Positions 1-8,321 of a DNA stretch of 24,349 nt are shown piece by piece. A program made the position numbers and the translations under genes. The stretch is from positions 1 through 24,349 of the forward strand of contig NATN01000002.1 in the NCBI GenBank assembly GCA_002085355.1, given 5' to 3'. The notes under the pieces are model-generated. The model saw only the letters and a program-made list of their open reading frames with translations, ran no database searches and was not told the origin of the DNA. Each line of letters starts with the position of its first letter. Positions within the stretch are counted from its first letter, which is position 1. The DNA is from Candidatus Zhuqueibacterota bacterium 4484_87 (GTDB lineage: Bacteria; Zhuqueibacterota; Zhuqueibacteria; Thermofontimicrobiales; Thermofontimicrobiaceae).

Positions 1-1
1 C

Positions 2-310
2 GATGCAGGCGCAGTGAAAGACATCATTGCCTATCGCAACAAAGAAAAAGGGCTGCGTTTTATCTACGTTTCCCCCAAAATTCCCAGTGTCCCCATCGTC
101 GCCAGAAAGGAAGCTGACCCAAAAATGATTGCACAAGTGAAAACGGGGCTCCTAAAATTGAATCCGGCTGATGAACAGAATCGAAAAATCATGAACAATT
201 GGGACGAAGAATTTCGCTACGGTTTTGTTGAAGCGCGCGACAGCGATTACGATTCAATTCGCCAGCTAATCCACTGGATTCATGAACAAGAGAAAAAACG
301 TTTCAAATAA
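2..310 (+). CDS. PhnD-like phosphate/phosphonate-binding protein, C-terminal part (cut by window edge)
   Basis: This is the C-terminal ~102 residues of a periplasmic solute-binding protein; the reading frame is open to the left edge, so the start lies outside the window. The first visible residues read DAGAVKD, the hinge-region signature of the PhnD/PtxB-type family (Phosphonate-bd), and the tail contains GFVEARDSDYDSIRQ, matching the usual end of that family. Such proteins bind phosphate, phosphite or phosphonates for ABC importers, but stand-alone versions next to sensor kinases are also known and may act as periplasmic sensors. The histidine kinase begins 24 bp downstream, so co-transcription and a sensory role are likely. 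A GTG at 14 could be read as a start but would remove the conserved motif. Confidence 0.8.
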   Translation, partial: DAGAVKDIIAYRNKEKGLRFIYVSPKIPSVPIVARKEADPKMIAQVKTGLLKLNPADEQNRKIMNNWDEEFRYGFVEARDSDYDSIRQLIHWIHEQEKKRFK

Positions 311-334
311 ATTTTATTTTGAAGGTATAAACAC

Positions 335-1834
335 GTGGATTCAAAAAATATCAATCAAAATGATAAATTTCACCTTCGCTGGACGCTAAAGATAAAATTT
401 ATCACCTTCATCACGTTACTGATTGTAGTCATCATGATTTTCAATGGCATGTTTATCATCATCCGTGAAAAGCGATTGTTGATGGCAAAAATTGAAAACG
501 AAAGCACAGCGCTGGTAAAATCGCTGGCAATTCCGGTGACAAATGTCTTTCTGTACAAAGAAGTCGGTTTGCTGCATGAAGAAGAATTGCTGGAAAATTA
601 CATCTCACAATTGATGGAAGAAAAATATCCTATTTTGTACGCGATGATTTTAGACAATGAAAACCGCGTCTTGGTGCACAGCGATTTGAAAAAATTTGGC
701 AGCATTTACAATGATCCCATCAGCGAAAATGCGCTGCGTTCATGGCAGACGATCACGCAAAAATATCACGACAAGAATTGGGGCGATGTTCTGGACGCTT
801 CTGCCCCACTCGCCATCTCCAGCAAACGCTGGGGAACGCTCCGAATCGGATTCTCTCTGGAGCCCATTCAAGCGCGAATACAGCGCCTTTATTGGGAAAT
901 TCTGGGACTAACTTTGGGCATTGTGTTGCTGGCATTCTTCATTGTCAACATTCTTTCCAGAAAATTGACAGCTCCCCTCTCCATATTGATAACCGAGATG
1001 AAAAAAACTTCGGTGGAGCAAGAACGGCAGCCATTGGCGATTCATAGCAGCGATGAGATCGGCTATCTTGCCTGCGCTTTTGAAGATATGCGGGAAAGAT
1101 TAATCAATTCCCACCGCGAACTGAAACAGGCACAGGATCAACTCATTCGTGCGGAGAAATTGGCTTCTATCGGCAGGCTCTCTTCCGGAGTCGCTCATGA
1201 AATCAACAATCCCCTCAATGGAATGCAAAACTGTATTCGCATGATTTTGGAAGAGCCGGAAAATCGTGAACAAACAGGACGATATTTGGAACTCATCGAC
1301 GAAGGGTTGCAAAAAATTGAATCGGTCGTACAAAAGCTACTCGATTACTCCCGCAAAGATCCAATTATGTACGAAAAAGTCGATGTGAACCATTCTCTCA
1401 AAAAAATGCTGGAATTGTTGGAATACAAATTTTCCAAACAAAATATAAACATCGAACTTCAACTGGACGATAATCTTCCTCTCATTCGCGGAGATGCGCA
1501 TTTGCTTGAACAGGCATTTTTAAACCTCATGATTAACGCTTACGACGCCATGCCCGAAGGAGGTACGCTCACTATCCGCACAAAACAAACAACGCGCAAA
1601 AGACGAAAATTCGTCACTGTCGTCATCCAGGACACCGGTGAAGGCATCCCTGAAAGTGAACTCACCCGCATTTTTGACCCATTTTACACAACAAAGGACG
1701 TCGGCGAGGGCACAGGATTGGGACTTTCAGTATGTCAGGGGATTATTGAAAATCATCAGGGCGAAATTTTTGTGAAAAGCAAAGCGGGACAAGGCGCTGT
1801 TTTTACTATTTTTCTGCCGGTAAAAAGTAAATAG
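335..1834 (+). CDS. membrane sensor histidine kinase (NtrB-type)
   Basis: A 499-residue two-component sensor kinase of the inner membrane. Visible order: N-terminal membrane helix (about residues 22-43), a periplasmic sensing region of ~140 residues, a second helix (about 184-206), HAMP linker (about 207-260), a HisKA dimerisation domain with phospho-acceptor H288 in VAHEINNPLNG, then an HATPase domain with N box (LNLMINAYDAMP), G1 (DTGEGIP), F box (FDPFYTTK) and G2 (GTGLGLSV). The start is GTG with GAAGGT 8 nt upstream. It lies directly after a PhnD-like binding protein and before an NtrC-type regulator, so it probably phosphorylates that regulator. The signal is inferred, from the neighbour, to be phosphate or a phosphonate; the periplasmic domain itself does not resemble one I can name. 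Confidence 0.93.
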   Translation: MDSKNINQNDKFHLRWTLKIKFITFITLLIVVIMIFNGMFIIIREKRLLMAKIENESTALVKSLAIPVTNVFLYKEVGLLHEEELLENYISQLMEEKYPILYAMILDNENRVLVHSDLKKFGSIYNDPISENALRSWQTITQKYHDKNWGDVLDASAPLAISSKRWGTLRIGFSLEPIQARIQRLYWEILGLTLGIVLLAFFIVNILSRKLTAPLSILITEMKKTSVEQERQPLAIHSSDEIGYLACAFEDMRERLINSHRELKQAQDQLIRAEKLASIGRLSSGVAHEINNPLNGMQNCIRMILEEPENREQTGRYLELIDEGLQKIESVVQKLLDYSRKDPIMYEKVDVNHSLKKMLELLEYKFSKQNINIELQLDDNLPLIRGDAHLLEQAFLNLMINAYDAMPEGGTLTIRTKQTTRKRRKFVTVVIQDTGEGIPESELTRIFDPFYTTKDVGEGTGLGLSVCQGIIENHQGEIFVKSKAGQGAVFTIFLPVKSK

Positions 1835-1868
1835 AGCGCGCTGGGGAAAAATTTCTCTCTGATTTCAT

Positions 1869-1884
1869 TGGAATGGAATTTGCT
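1869..1884 (+). promoter_or_regulatory. candidate sigma-54 (-24/-12) promoter
   Basis: TGGAATGGAATTTGCT keeps the GG and GC dinucleotides with exactly 10 bp between them and the TTGCT of the -12 box; it departs from TGGCAC at two bases of the -24 box. It sits about 60 bp upstream of the regulator start, in the only real gap of the sensor/regulator operon. It would allow autoregulation of a sigma-54 activator gene. A chance match in AT-rich DNA cannot be excluded. Confidence 0.3.
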
Positions 1885-1945
1885 GAAAAGAAGAAATTAA
1901 AAGAACGCAGCAAAATTCCACGCAACACAATCAGGAAATTTGATG

Positions 1946-3340
1946 ATGAAAATATTATTAATTGAAGATGAAAAAATTATGCGCGTAACATTGCAGGATG
2001 CCATTCGGAAAAAAGGTTACGAGGTGGTTTCCTGCGAAACAGGTGCCGAAGGTTTGGAGCAATTCAAACGAGAAAATTTTGACGTGGTCGTCACAGATCT
2101 CAAACTGCCAAAAATCAGCGGTATGGAAGTTCTGAAAACCGTGCGTGAGACGAATAACGACACCTACGTCATTCTGATGACTGCCTACGGCACAGTCAAT
2201 TCCGCAGTCGAAGCGCTTAAAATTGGCGCGTATGATTATTTGACCAAACCATTTTCGCACGATGAGCTGTTGCTGACGCTGAAAAAGATCGAAGAACATC
2301 TGAATTTGGTGCAGGAAAATATTCGTTTGAAAAAGGAAATTCAGTCAAGCAAAATAAAGACTTTCATCGGCAACTCACCTGCCGCAAAGAAGATTTTTGA
2401 AATCGTAGAAACTGTTGCTGACAGCGATCACACTGTTTTGATTCAGGGAGAAAGCGGCACAGGGAAAGAAGTGATTGCCAATTTGCTCCATTATACGAGT
2501 GGGAGAAAAAATCAACCTTTCATCAAAGTGAGTTGCGCAGCGTTATCCGAATCCCTGTTGGAAAGCGAGCTTTTTGGTCATGTGAAAGGCGCTTTCACAG
2601 GAGCCATAAAAGATAAAAAAGGACGTTTCGAGCGGGCAAACGGCGGCACTATTTTTCTGGACGATGTTGACGATATGCCCATGTCCATGCAGGTGAAATT
2701 GCTTCGCGTACTGCAGGAAAAGGAGATCGAACGTGTTGGCGGTAGCAAAGTAATTCCCATCGACGTGCGGGTGGTTTGTGCCACAAAAGTCGATTTGCAG
2801 CAAAAAATAAAAACCGGCAGTTTCAGAGAAGACCTCTACTATCGGCTCAACGTGATCCCAATTCACATTCCGCCTCTGCGAGAGCGCAAAGAAGACATTC
2901 CACTGTTAGCGGAACATTTTGTCAAAAAACATGGTGTTGCAAAACAAATTCACAGCATCAGTCCTGAAGCAATAAACATCATGAGCCAATACGACTGGCC
3001 CGGCAATGTACGTGAACTGGAAAATGTCATCGAACGAATGATTGCTTTGTCCAAAGAAAAAATCATCGGCGAAAAAGAGCTGCCGGATTATCTGCATCGC
3101 CAGACGAGTCGCGAAAATGACTTCATCAACTGGCATTACCTTGAGGATCATTTTCTACCTTTGGACAAGCTCACATCCCGTTTTGAGGAAAATTTACTTC
3201 GCTGGGCACTGGAAAAAGCCGGCTTCAATCAAACCCACGCCGCAGAATTATTGGGTATCAGACGAAGCACTTTGCGAAGCAAATTGGAAAAATACGATCT
3301 GATTTCTGTCGGGAAGCAGATGAATGAAAGCGAAGTATAA
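1946..3340 (+). CDS. sigma-54-dependent response regulator (NtrC family)
   Basis: A three-domain transcriptional activator. Residues 1-120 form a receiver domain with phospho-acceptor D51 in VVTDLKLP. Residues about 140-380 are the AAA+ sigma-54 interaction domain with Walker A GESGTGKE (168-175), the GAFTGA loop that contacts sigma-54 (215-220), and the R-finger region FREDLYYRLNVIPI. The C-terminal ~45 residues are a Fis-type helix-turn-helix (NQTHAAELLGIRRSTLRSKL). Oddly, the Walker B reads FLDDVDD (D239-D240) where most family members have D-E. I chose the ATG at 1946, 8 nt after AGGAA; ATG 1943 and TTG 1940 in the same frame are alternatives. It is the partner of the upstream kinase. Its target promoters were not identified with confidence. 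Confidence 0.93.
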   Translation: MKILLIEDEKIMRVTLQDAIRKKGYEVVSCETGAEGLEQFKRENFDVVVTDLKLPKISGMEVLKTVRETNNDTYVILMTAYGTVNSAVEALKIGAYDYLTKPFSHDELLLTLKKIEEHLNLVQENIRLKKEIQSSKIKTFIGNSPAAKKIFEIVETVADSDHTVLIQGESGTGKEVIANLLHYTSGRKNQPFIKVSCAALSESLLESELFGHVKGAFTGAIKDKKGRFERANGGTIFLDDVDDMPMSMQVKLLRVLQEKEIERVGGSKVIPIDVRVVCATKVDLQQKIKTGSFREDLYYRLNVIPIHIPPLRERKEDIPLLAEHFVKKHGVAKQIHSISPEAINIMSQYDWPGNVRELENVIERMIALSKEKIIGEKELPDYLHRQTSRENDFINWHYLEDHFLPLDKLTSRFEENLLRWALEKAGFNQTHAAELLGIRRSTLRSKLEKYDLISVGKQMNESEV

Positions 3341-3518
3341 TTTTTTCAAAAATGTTTTTAAGAAAATCTGCATTCTGTTTTTAACCCTGGTATCAGGTTG
3401 CCATGTAATTGCGACAAGAAACAAGCTGACGAATTCTCGTCTATTTCGTGCCGAAAAATCGTCAGTTTTAAGAAAAAGAAAATTTTCAATTGGTAGGTAT
3501 GTTTTTGCAACTTCATAA
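3324..3518 (+). CDS. possible small lipoprotein (64 aa), doubtful
   Basis: A short reading frame starts inside the last codons of the response regulator (17 nt overlap) with GGGAAG 7 nt upstream. Its N-terminus has lysines, a hydrophobic stretch (ICILFLTLVSGC) and a convincing lipobox LVSGC at residues ~21-25, followed by a basic, low-complexity tail. No family is recognised. It could be a genuine small lipoprotein, a decayed lipoprotein gene, or a chance frame in the 309-bp gap after the regulator. The opposite strand is also open here, which weakens the case. Confidence 0.25.
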   Translation: MKAKYNFFKNVFKKICILFLTLVSGCHVIATRNKLTNSRLFRAEKSSVLRKRKFSIGRYVFATS

Positions 3519-3537
3519 AAAACAATACGCATTAACT

Positions 3538-3567
3538 CTAACATCTCTATGCTTCTTTTGGTATAAT
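3538..3567 (+). promoter_or_regulatory. candidate extended -10 promoter for the CYTH-like/ppx operon
   Basis: TGGTATAAT at 3559-3567 is a perfect extended -10 (TGnTATAAT). An 18-bp spacer separates it from a weak -35, CTAACA (3538-3543). Transcription would begin near 3574, leaving a leader of about 75 nt before the ATG at 3650. A second possible -35 (TTGACA, 3570-3575) lies just downstream, paired only with a poor -10. This is the most promoter-like stretch in the 309-bp gap between the response regulator and the next gene; the remainder of that gap holds only the doubtful small lipoprotein frame. Confidence 0.45.
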
Positions 3568-3649
3568 AATTGACATCTCCCATACCTTGAGCAAAAATCA
3601 ACAAAACATATATTTTGTAAAACGTCAATAAATTTAGAGGAGCCTGACA

Positions 3650-4273
3650 ATGACAGAAATTAAACCGCGTTTTGAATTTCGTGCGTTTTCCCAGGACTTT
3701 GGCATCGTGGAAGAAAAAATACGCCAACTTTCACCGGTGGAAAAGATTCGCGAAAGCCTGGAAGTGTACATCATTTCAGCCGGCAACAATGAAAATAACA
3801 CTAAGATTCGCGACAACAAAATGGACATCAAGGTATTTGTGCAGGAGAAGCAAGGGCTGGAACAGTGGAACCCGCGCATGAAGGGTGAATTTCCGATGAG
3901 GGCAGAAATGATTCGCGACGAAGTTTTCCCGGCTTTTGAAGTGGAAACCCCTGAGTTCAAACGTGACGTTTACACGCTGAAACAATATCTTAACGAAATC
4001 ATCAAACCTCATCCCGACCTGGTAGCAGTAAATGTCTTCAAAAGACGATTTGCTTTTACGATTAACGGTTGCATCGCTGAAATTGGCGAAGTGTACATCA
4101 ATGGCGCCAAGATAATGACCGCTAATTTGGAATCTGTTGACGTAGAAGCGATTTTGCAGGCGAAAAAGATGGTAGAACTGGATAAATACGAAAATGTGAA
4201 CTATTTGCTCGCCATTAAGCGGGTTATTGGTATGGAGCCGCTGCCGGAAAATTCAATTTTTCGTGCAGTGTAA
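3650..4273 (+). CDS. CYTH-like (triphosphate tunnel fold) protein, probable polyphosphate-related
   Basis: A 207-residue cytoplasmic protein without signal peptide or membrane helix. I do not recognise an exact family by name. The alternating charged strands (FEFRAF near the N-terminus, SLEVYII, TKIRDNKMDIKVF, then RRFAFTINGCIAEIGEVYI and a closing YENVNYLLAIKRVIG) resemble CYTH/VTC-type tunnel enzymes, which bind triphosphate or polyphosphate through basic and acidic residues lining a beta-barrel. The canonical ExExK is not intact (FEFR at about residue 9-12), so activity is uncertain. GAGGAG lies 7 nt before the ATG. The Ppx/GppA phosphatase begins 38 bp downstream, and the CYTH reading fits a polyphosphate role. 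Alternative: an uncharacterised beta-barrel accessory protein of Ppx. Confidence 0.55.
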   Translation: MTEIKPRFEFRAFSQDFGIVEEKIRQLSPVEKIRESLEVYIISAGNNENNTKIRDNKMDIKVFVQEKQGLEQWNPRMKGEFPMRAEMIRDEVFPAFEVETPEFKRDVYTLKQYLNEIIKPHPDLVAVNVFKRRFAFTINGCIAEIGEVYINGAKIMTANLESVDVEAILQAKKMVELDKYENVNYLLAIKRVIGMEPLPENSIFRAV

Positions 4274-4311
4274 TCAATCGGAAAAATGAGTCGAAATAAG
4301 AGGTAGTAATT

Positions 4312-5226
4312 ATGGCAAAATATGCAGTCATCGATATCGGTACGAATTCGATAAAATTTCATGTGGCGGAAAAAGATGATCAGGGTAACTGGTCTGTTGT
4401 CACGGATCGGGCGGAAATCGCTCGATTGGGCGAAGGCTTACAGCAAACAGGCGAAATTAGCCAGGAAGCCATGAAACGAAACGCTCAAGCGATAAAAAAA
4501 ATGGTGGAAGAAGCAAAGCAAATGGGCGTTGAAACAATCGCTGCCGTGGGAACCATGGCGCTGCGCAGTGCGAAAAATGCCGCTGCATTTGTGGAAAAAG
4601 TAAACCAAGAATGCGGTATCGCGATTGAAATTCTCCCGGGTGAGGAAGAAGCACGTTTGTCCTATATTGCCGTAAAATCCGGGGTTGGACTTGCCGAAGG
4701 CCAATTGGTCATTTTTGACACGGGCGGCGGCAGCACAGAATTTATTTTCGGAAAAGGCGATGAGATAGAAAAGAAATTTAGTCTCAATGTAGGTGCTGTT
4801 CGTTTCACTGAAGAATATCTGAAATCCGACCCGGTCAAAGAGCAAGAATATCAGCAGGCAGTCGCTGCGATTGAAGATGCACTGAATCAATTAAGCTTTG
4901 ACGAAAAAGTAGATGCGCTGGTTGGCATGGGCGGAACTATGAGTAACCTGGGAGCGATAAAACACAAACTTTCTGTTTACGATCCGGACATTATCCAGGG
5001 TTCGAAACTTTCTCTCCAGGATGTAGAAGAACAAATTGAGTTGTTCAAATCGAAAACCATTGAAGAACGGAAACAGATCGTTGGCTTACAACCCAAACGC
5101 GCAGATGTCATTTTAGCTGGCGCGATAATCGTACGGACAATTTTGAAAAAAGCAGGTGTTGATTTTGCGACCATCAGCGACCGTGGGTTGCGGCACGGCT
5201 TAATTGTAGATCGTTTCGGAAAGTAG
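4312..5226 (+). CDS. ppx: Ppx/GppA family phosphatase (exopolyphosphatase or pppGpp phosphatase)
   Basis: 304 residues covering the two actin-like ASKHA subdomains. Motifs seen: N-terminal phosphate loop AVIDIGTNSIKFHVAE; the catalytic glutamate region PGEEEARLSY (about 109-118); second phosphate loop FDTGGGSTEFIFG (D136-T142); a later GMGGT nucleotide-binding segment; and the terminal SDRGLRHGL. The protein ends there, so it is the short form without the C-terminal HD-type domain of E. coli Ppx and GppA. It removes terminal phosphate from polyphosphate and/or pppGpp; sequence alone does not separate the two. AAGAGGT lies 7 nt upstream of the ATG. It follows the CYTH-like gene and precedes the transporter by 28 bp, consistent with one transcript. 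Confidence 0.9.
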   Translation: MAKYAVIDIGTNSIKFHVAEKDDQGNWSVVTDRAEIARLGEGLQQTGEISQEAMKRNAQAIKKMVEEAKQMGVETIAAVGTMALRSAKNAAAFVEKVNQECGIAIEILPGEEEARLSYIAVKSGVGLAEGQLVIFDTGGGSTEFIFGKGDEIEKKFSLNVGAVRFTEEYLKSDPVKEQEYQQAVAAIEDALNQLSFDEKVDALVGMGGTMSNLGAIKHKLSVYDPDIIQGSKLSLQDVEEQIELFKSKTIEERKQIVGLQPKRADVILAGAIIVRTILKKAGVDFATISDRGLRHGLIVDRFGK

Positions 5227-5254
5227 CAAATCAGCGAAATTAGGATACCGATTT

Positions 5255-6748
5255 ATGAAAAAAATAGCATTTCTTTTATCTATCCTCATATTTTTGACTG
5301 GTGCATTACCTGTGCTGGCTGAATATCCGGAAAAGCCGATCACGATTATCGTGCACAGTAAGCCGGGGAGCGGCATTGACATTACGGCGCGGCAATTGGC
5401 ATTATTGGCGCGAAAATACATAAAAACGCCCATTGTCGTGGAAAATAAGACCGGCGGTTCGGGCGCCATTGCCATGCGTTACGTGCTCAATAAAAAAGCG
5501 GACGGCTATACGATTCTTGCCGTGACAAAATCATTCATTTCCACGGTTTTGCTCACATCCAACGACATCAGCATGGATGACTTTTACTTTTTTGCAGGAA
5601 TGGTAATTGATCCGGAAGTATTGATCACCAATCGCAACTCAAAAGTAAAAACGTTGGAAGATATCATCCGCGACGCAGAAGAAAAAAACGGAAAACAGCG
5701 TTGGTTGGGTCCGCTCGTGGGCGGAGTGGATCATTTGATGGCAGTGAAAACCTGGCACAAGTTAAACATTCGCGGGGAATGGATTCCCTACGAAGGCGGT
5801 GCAGATGCGTTGGCTGCACTCATGGGCAAACATGGTGTTGTTTATGTGGGCAATCCCGTAGATGTGAAGGGGCGACCTGACTTGATGATTGCCGCGGTGG
5901 CAGCAAAACAAAAATTGAAAAATTTCCCGAATGCGCCGACGTTTATCGAAAAGGGCTATGACATTGAGGATAACGTACTCTGGCGCGGTTTTGCATTAAA
6001 AAAAGGGACTGACCCCAAACGCATTCAGGTTCTGGAAAAGCTATTTTATCAAATAAGCAAAGACCCGGAATGGATTCAGTTCATTGAAAATACATCTGCC
6101 ACGCCCGTTTTTTTGAAACATGAACAATTCACTGAGATGGTGAACCGTGACCAGAAAGAAGCTATCATTTATCTGAAGATGGCGGGTATCCTCAAAGATA
6201 TTTCACAGGAAAAAACATCCACTGTAGCAAAAATTCTTTGGATTTTTGTACTTATCTCCGCGCTTCCTCTGGGAATTTTGGCCTATCGAAGAAAATGGCT
6301 CCGCGGAGAGGTCGTAATTGCTTATATTCTGATTGCAATCTCTCTTTATCTCTATGCTCAAACTTTTAATTTTCCCACGGGGAAGCTTTCCAGAGCAGCC
6401 GGCCCTGCTTCCATGCCACGTTTGCTCATTTATGCCATGATTTTTTTCAGCGCCTGGTTGATTGTGGATCTGATTCGTCATCAAAGTTTTGTCAATGTGA
6501 AAAGTGAAAAAAAAGGATTCATTCAGGCATTGTCTCTCGTGGGAATTATGACCGGCTATTTGTTGGTCATTAACTACCTCGGCTATTTTATCAGCACATT
6601 CATTTTTCTAATTTCTGGAATTTATGTGATGTCATATAGAAGACATTGGATCGTTTTTCTTTTTGCTATCGGATTTTTGCTGTTGGCTTACGTGGCATTC
6701 ATCAAAGTGCTGCAGGTCCCTTTGCCGCGGGGGATAATTTTTGAATAA
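5255..6748 (+). CDS. TctC-TctB fusion: binding protein joined to small membrane subunit of a TTT transporter
   Basis: A 497-residue fusion. Residues 1-22 are a Sec signal peptide (ends PVLAEYPEKP). Residues ~23-315 form a TctC-type (Bug) periplasmic binding domain, with typical EYPEKPITIIV start, GSGIDITARQLA and NKTGGSGAIAMRYV. Residues ~327-344 are a membrane helix, followed by a TctB-type domain with helices at about 353-371, 390-407, 425-460 and 470-490, including GPASMPRLL, the LGYFIST segment and the closing PLPRGIIFE. TctB and TctC are normally separate proteins of ~160 and ~320 residues. The extra helix would bring the periplasmic domain back to the cytoplasmic N-terminus expected of TctB. 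AGGA lies 9 nt before the ATG. TctA follows by 22 bp. Substrate unknown: carboxylates are usual for the family. Confidence 0.88.
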   Translation: MKKIAFLLSILIFLTGALPVLAEYPEKPITIIVHSKPGSGIDITARQLALLARKYIKTPIVVENKTGGSGAIAMRYVLNKKADGYTILAVTKSFISTVLLTSNDISMDDFYFFAGMVIDPEVLITNRNSKVKTLEDIIRDAEEKNGKQRWLGPLVGGVDHLMAVKTWHKLNIRGEWIPYEGGADALAALMGKHGVVYVGNPVDVKGRPDLMIAAVAAKQKLKNFPNAPTFIEKGYDIEDNVLWRGFALKKGTDPKRIQVLEKLFYQISKDPEWIQFIENTSATPVFLKHEQFTEMVNRDQKEAIIYLKMAGILKDISQEKTSTVAKILWIFVLISALPLGILAYRRKWLRGEVVIAYILIAISLYLYAQTFNFPTGKLSRAAGPASMPRLLIYAMIFFSAWLIVDLIRHQSFVNVKSEKKGFIQALSLVGIMTGYLLVINYLGYFISTFIFLISGIYVMSYRRHWIVFLFAIGFLLLAYVAFIKVLQVPLPRGIIFE

Positions 6749-6770
6749 AATTGGAATTTAAGGAAAAAGT

Positions 6771-8252
6771 ATGGAAATATTGACGCATTTGATGCAGGGC
6801 TTTGCCTTGTTAGCAAATTGGGTACCATTGCTCATTATTGTTGTCGGTGTTATGCTGGGGATTTTAGTAGGCGTATTGCCGGGATTGTCGCCTGCCATGG
6901 GAGTCGCTCTATTGGTTCCGTTTAGCTATGGACTGGATCCGCTTTATGGTCTGATTTTGCTGGTTTCCGTTTATGCAGCGGCAAACTATGGCGGAACGAT
7001 CACAGCCATTGCCATCAATACGCCGGGCACGCCGTCAGCGATTGTCTCCACTTTTGACGGTTATCCGCTCACACAACAGGGCAAACCAGGCAGAGCGCTC
7101 GGCACTTCAGTTGTTGCCTCCACTTTCGGGGGATTTTTCGGAACGATTATTTTGATTTTCTTTTCGGTGCCACTGGCAAAAGCGGCTCTTTCTTTCGGCC
7201 CGGCTGAATATTTTGCGCTGGCAGTTTTTGGTTTGACAATCATTTCCTCGCTTTCTAAAGGAAATTATCTCAAAGCATTCATTGCCACGCTCATCGGATT
7301 ATTGCTCAACACTGTCGGCATGGATCCTTTCACCGGCTATTTGCGCTTCACTTTTGGTATTCCTGAGTTGTCAGACGGATTCAGTTTCATTCCGGCGTTA
7401 ATTGGCTTGTTTGCCTTGAGCGAAATATTTTTGAGTATGGAAAAATCAGAAACTGTCAAAAAGGCTATCGGATCAGTATCAGGCAAGATGCCAAAAGTCA
7501 AAGAATTATGGGGAATCAAACGCGCCATTGCACAGTCATCAGTCATCGGCACTTTGATCGGCGTCGTACCTGGCGCCGGGGCGACCATTGCCGCGTTCAT
7601 CGCATACAACGAAGCAAAACGAGCGAGTAAAAATAAAGAGGAATTTGGCAAAGGTTCCATCGAAGGCGTGGCCGCTGCGGGCGCGTCCGGAAGCGGGTCA
7701 GTAGGCGGAGCGTTGGTACCGTTGCTGACGCTGGGAATCCCCGGAAGCGCCGCAACCGCCGTGCTCATCGGCGCGCTCATGCTGCACGGCATCAGCCCGG
7801 GACCAGAATTATTCAAAGAAAAAACTGCCATCGTGTACGGACTTTTTGCCAGTCTATTTATCGCCTATGCTGCCATGCTGATTTTGGGAGCACTGGGGAA
7901 TCAACTCTGGATAAAAATCATCGCGGCGCCGAAAGCAATTTTAAACCCGGCGATTCTGGCAATCGCATTCATCGGCAGCTACTCTGTGGGTAATTCTATG
8001 TTCGATGTTTGGGCATGTTTCGGATTTGGCATTTTAGGATGGATTTTGCGGCGCTATGATTTTCCCACGGCGCCGGTAATTTTGGGACTCATTTTAGGAT
8101 TTTTAGCGGAAACCAATTTCCGAAGAGCGCTCCTCATGGGCGATGCAAGAATATTTTTCACCAGACCGGTCAGTCTGATTCTGCTGATATTGGCTGTTTT
8201 ATCCTTTTTCATGCCATTCATTCGGGCATTTTGGCAGAGAAAAAAATCATGA
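6771..8252 (+). CDS. TctA large membrane subunit of tripartite tricarboxylate-type transporter
   Basis: 493 residues, strongly hydrophobic, about 10-12 membrane helices. Family signatures are seen in both inverted halves: GVLPGLSPAMGVALLVPFSYGLDP (first half) with GGTITAIAINTPGTPSAIVSTFDGYPL, and GVVPGAGATIAAFIAYNEAKRASK with LTLGIPGSAATAVLIGALMLHGI (second half). The two GxxPG motifs are thought to line the transport path. Together with the fused TctC-TctB just upstream it should make a complete secondary, ion-driven solute importer. AAGGAAA lies before the ATG. It is the last gene before the hairpin array, which may mark the end of this transcription unit. The substrate cannot be read from sequence; the phosphate-themed neighbourhood only hints at a phosphorus- or metal-related organic anion. 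Confidence 0.93.
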   Translation: MEILTHLMQGFALLANWVPLLIIVVGVMLGILVGVLPGLSPAMGVALLVPFSYGLDPLYGLILLVSVYAAANYGGTITAIAINTPGTPSAIVSTFDGYPLTQQGKPGRALGTSVVASTFGGFFGTIILIFFSVPLAKAALSFGPAEYFALAVFGLTIISSLSKGNYLKAFIATLIGLLLNTVGMDPFTGYLRFTFGIPELSDGFSFIPALIGLFALSEIFLSMEKSETVKKAIGSVSGKMPKVKELWGIKRAIAQSSVIGTLIGVVPGAGATIAAFIAYNEAKRASKNKEEFGKGSIEGVAAAGASGSGSVGGALVPLLTLGIPGSAATAVLIGALMLHGISPGPELFKEKTAIVYGLFASLFIAYAAMLILGALGNQLWIKIIAAPKAILNPAILAIAFIGSYSVGNSMFDVWACFGFGILGWILRRYDFPTAPVILGLILGFLAETNFRRALLMGDARIFFTRPVSLILLILAVLSFFMPFIRAFWQRKKS

Positions 8253-8321
8253 TTATTTTGGAAATTGAGGCAGTGACAAATTGGTTAACTAATTATACTA
8301 TTTAGGTAAGGCTATTCCAGA

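Noticed and set aside
3491..3508. Second sigma-54 promoter before the CYTH-like gene
   Set aside because: TAGGTATGTTTTTGCA has only 9 bp between GG and GC; the spacing of -24/-12 elements is strict.
3248..3727. 159-codon frame on the minus strand crossing the gap before the CYTH-like gene
   Set aside because: It overlaps the ends of two well-supported plus-strand genes, has no recognisable domain and no clear ribosome site; likely a chance frame.
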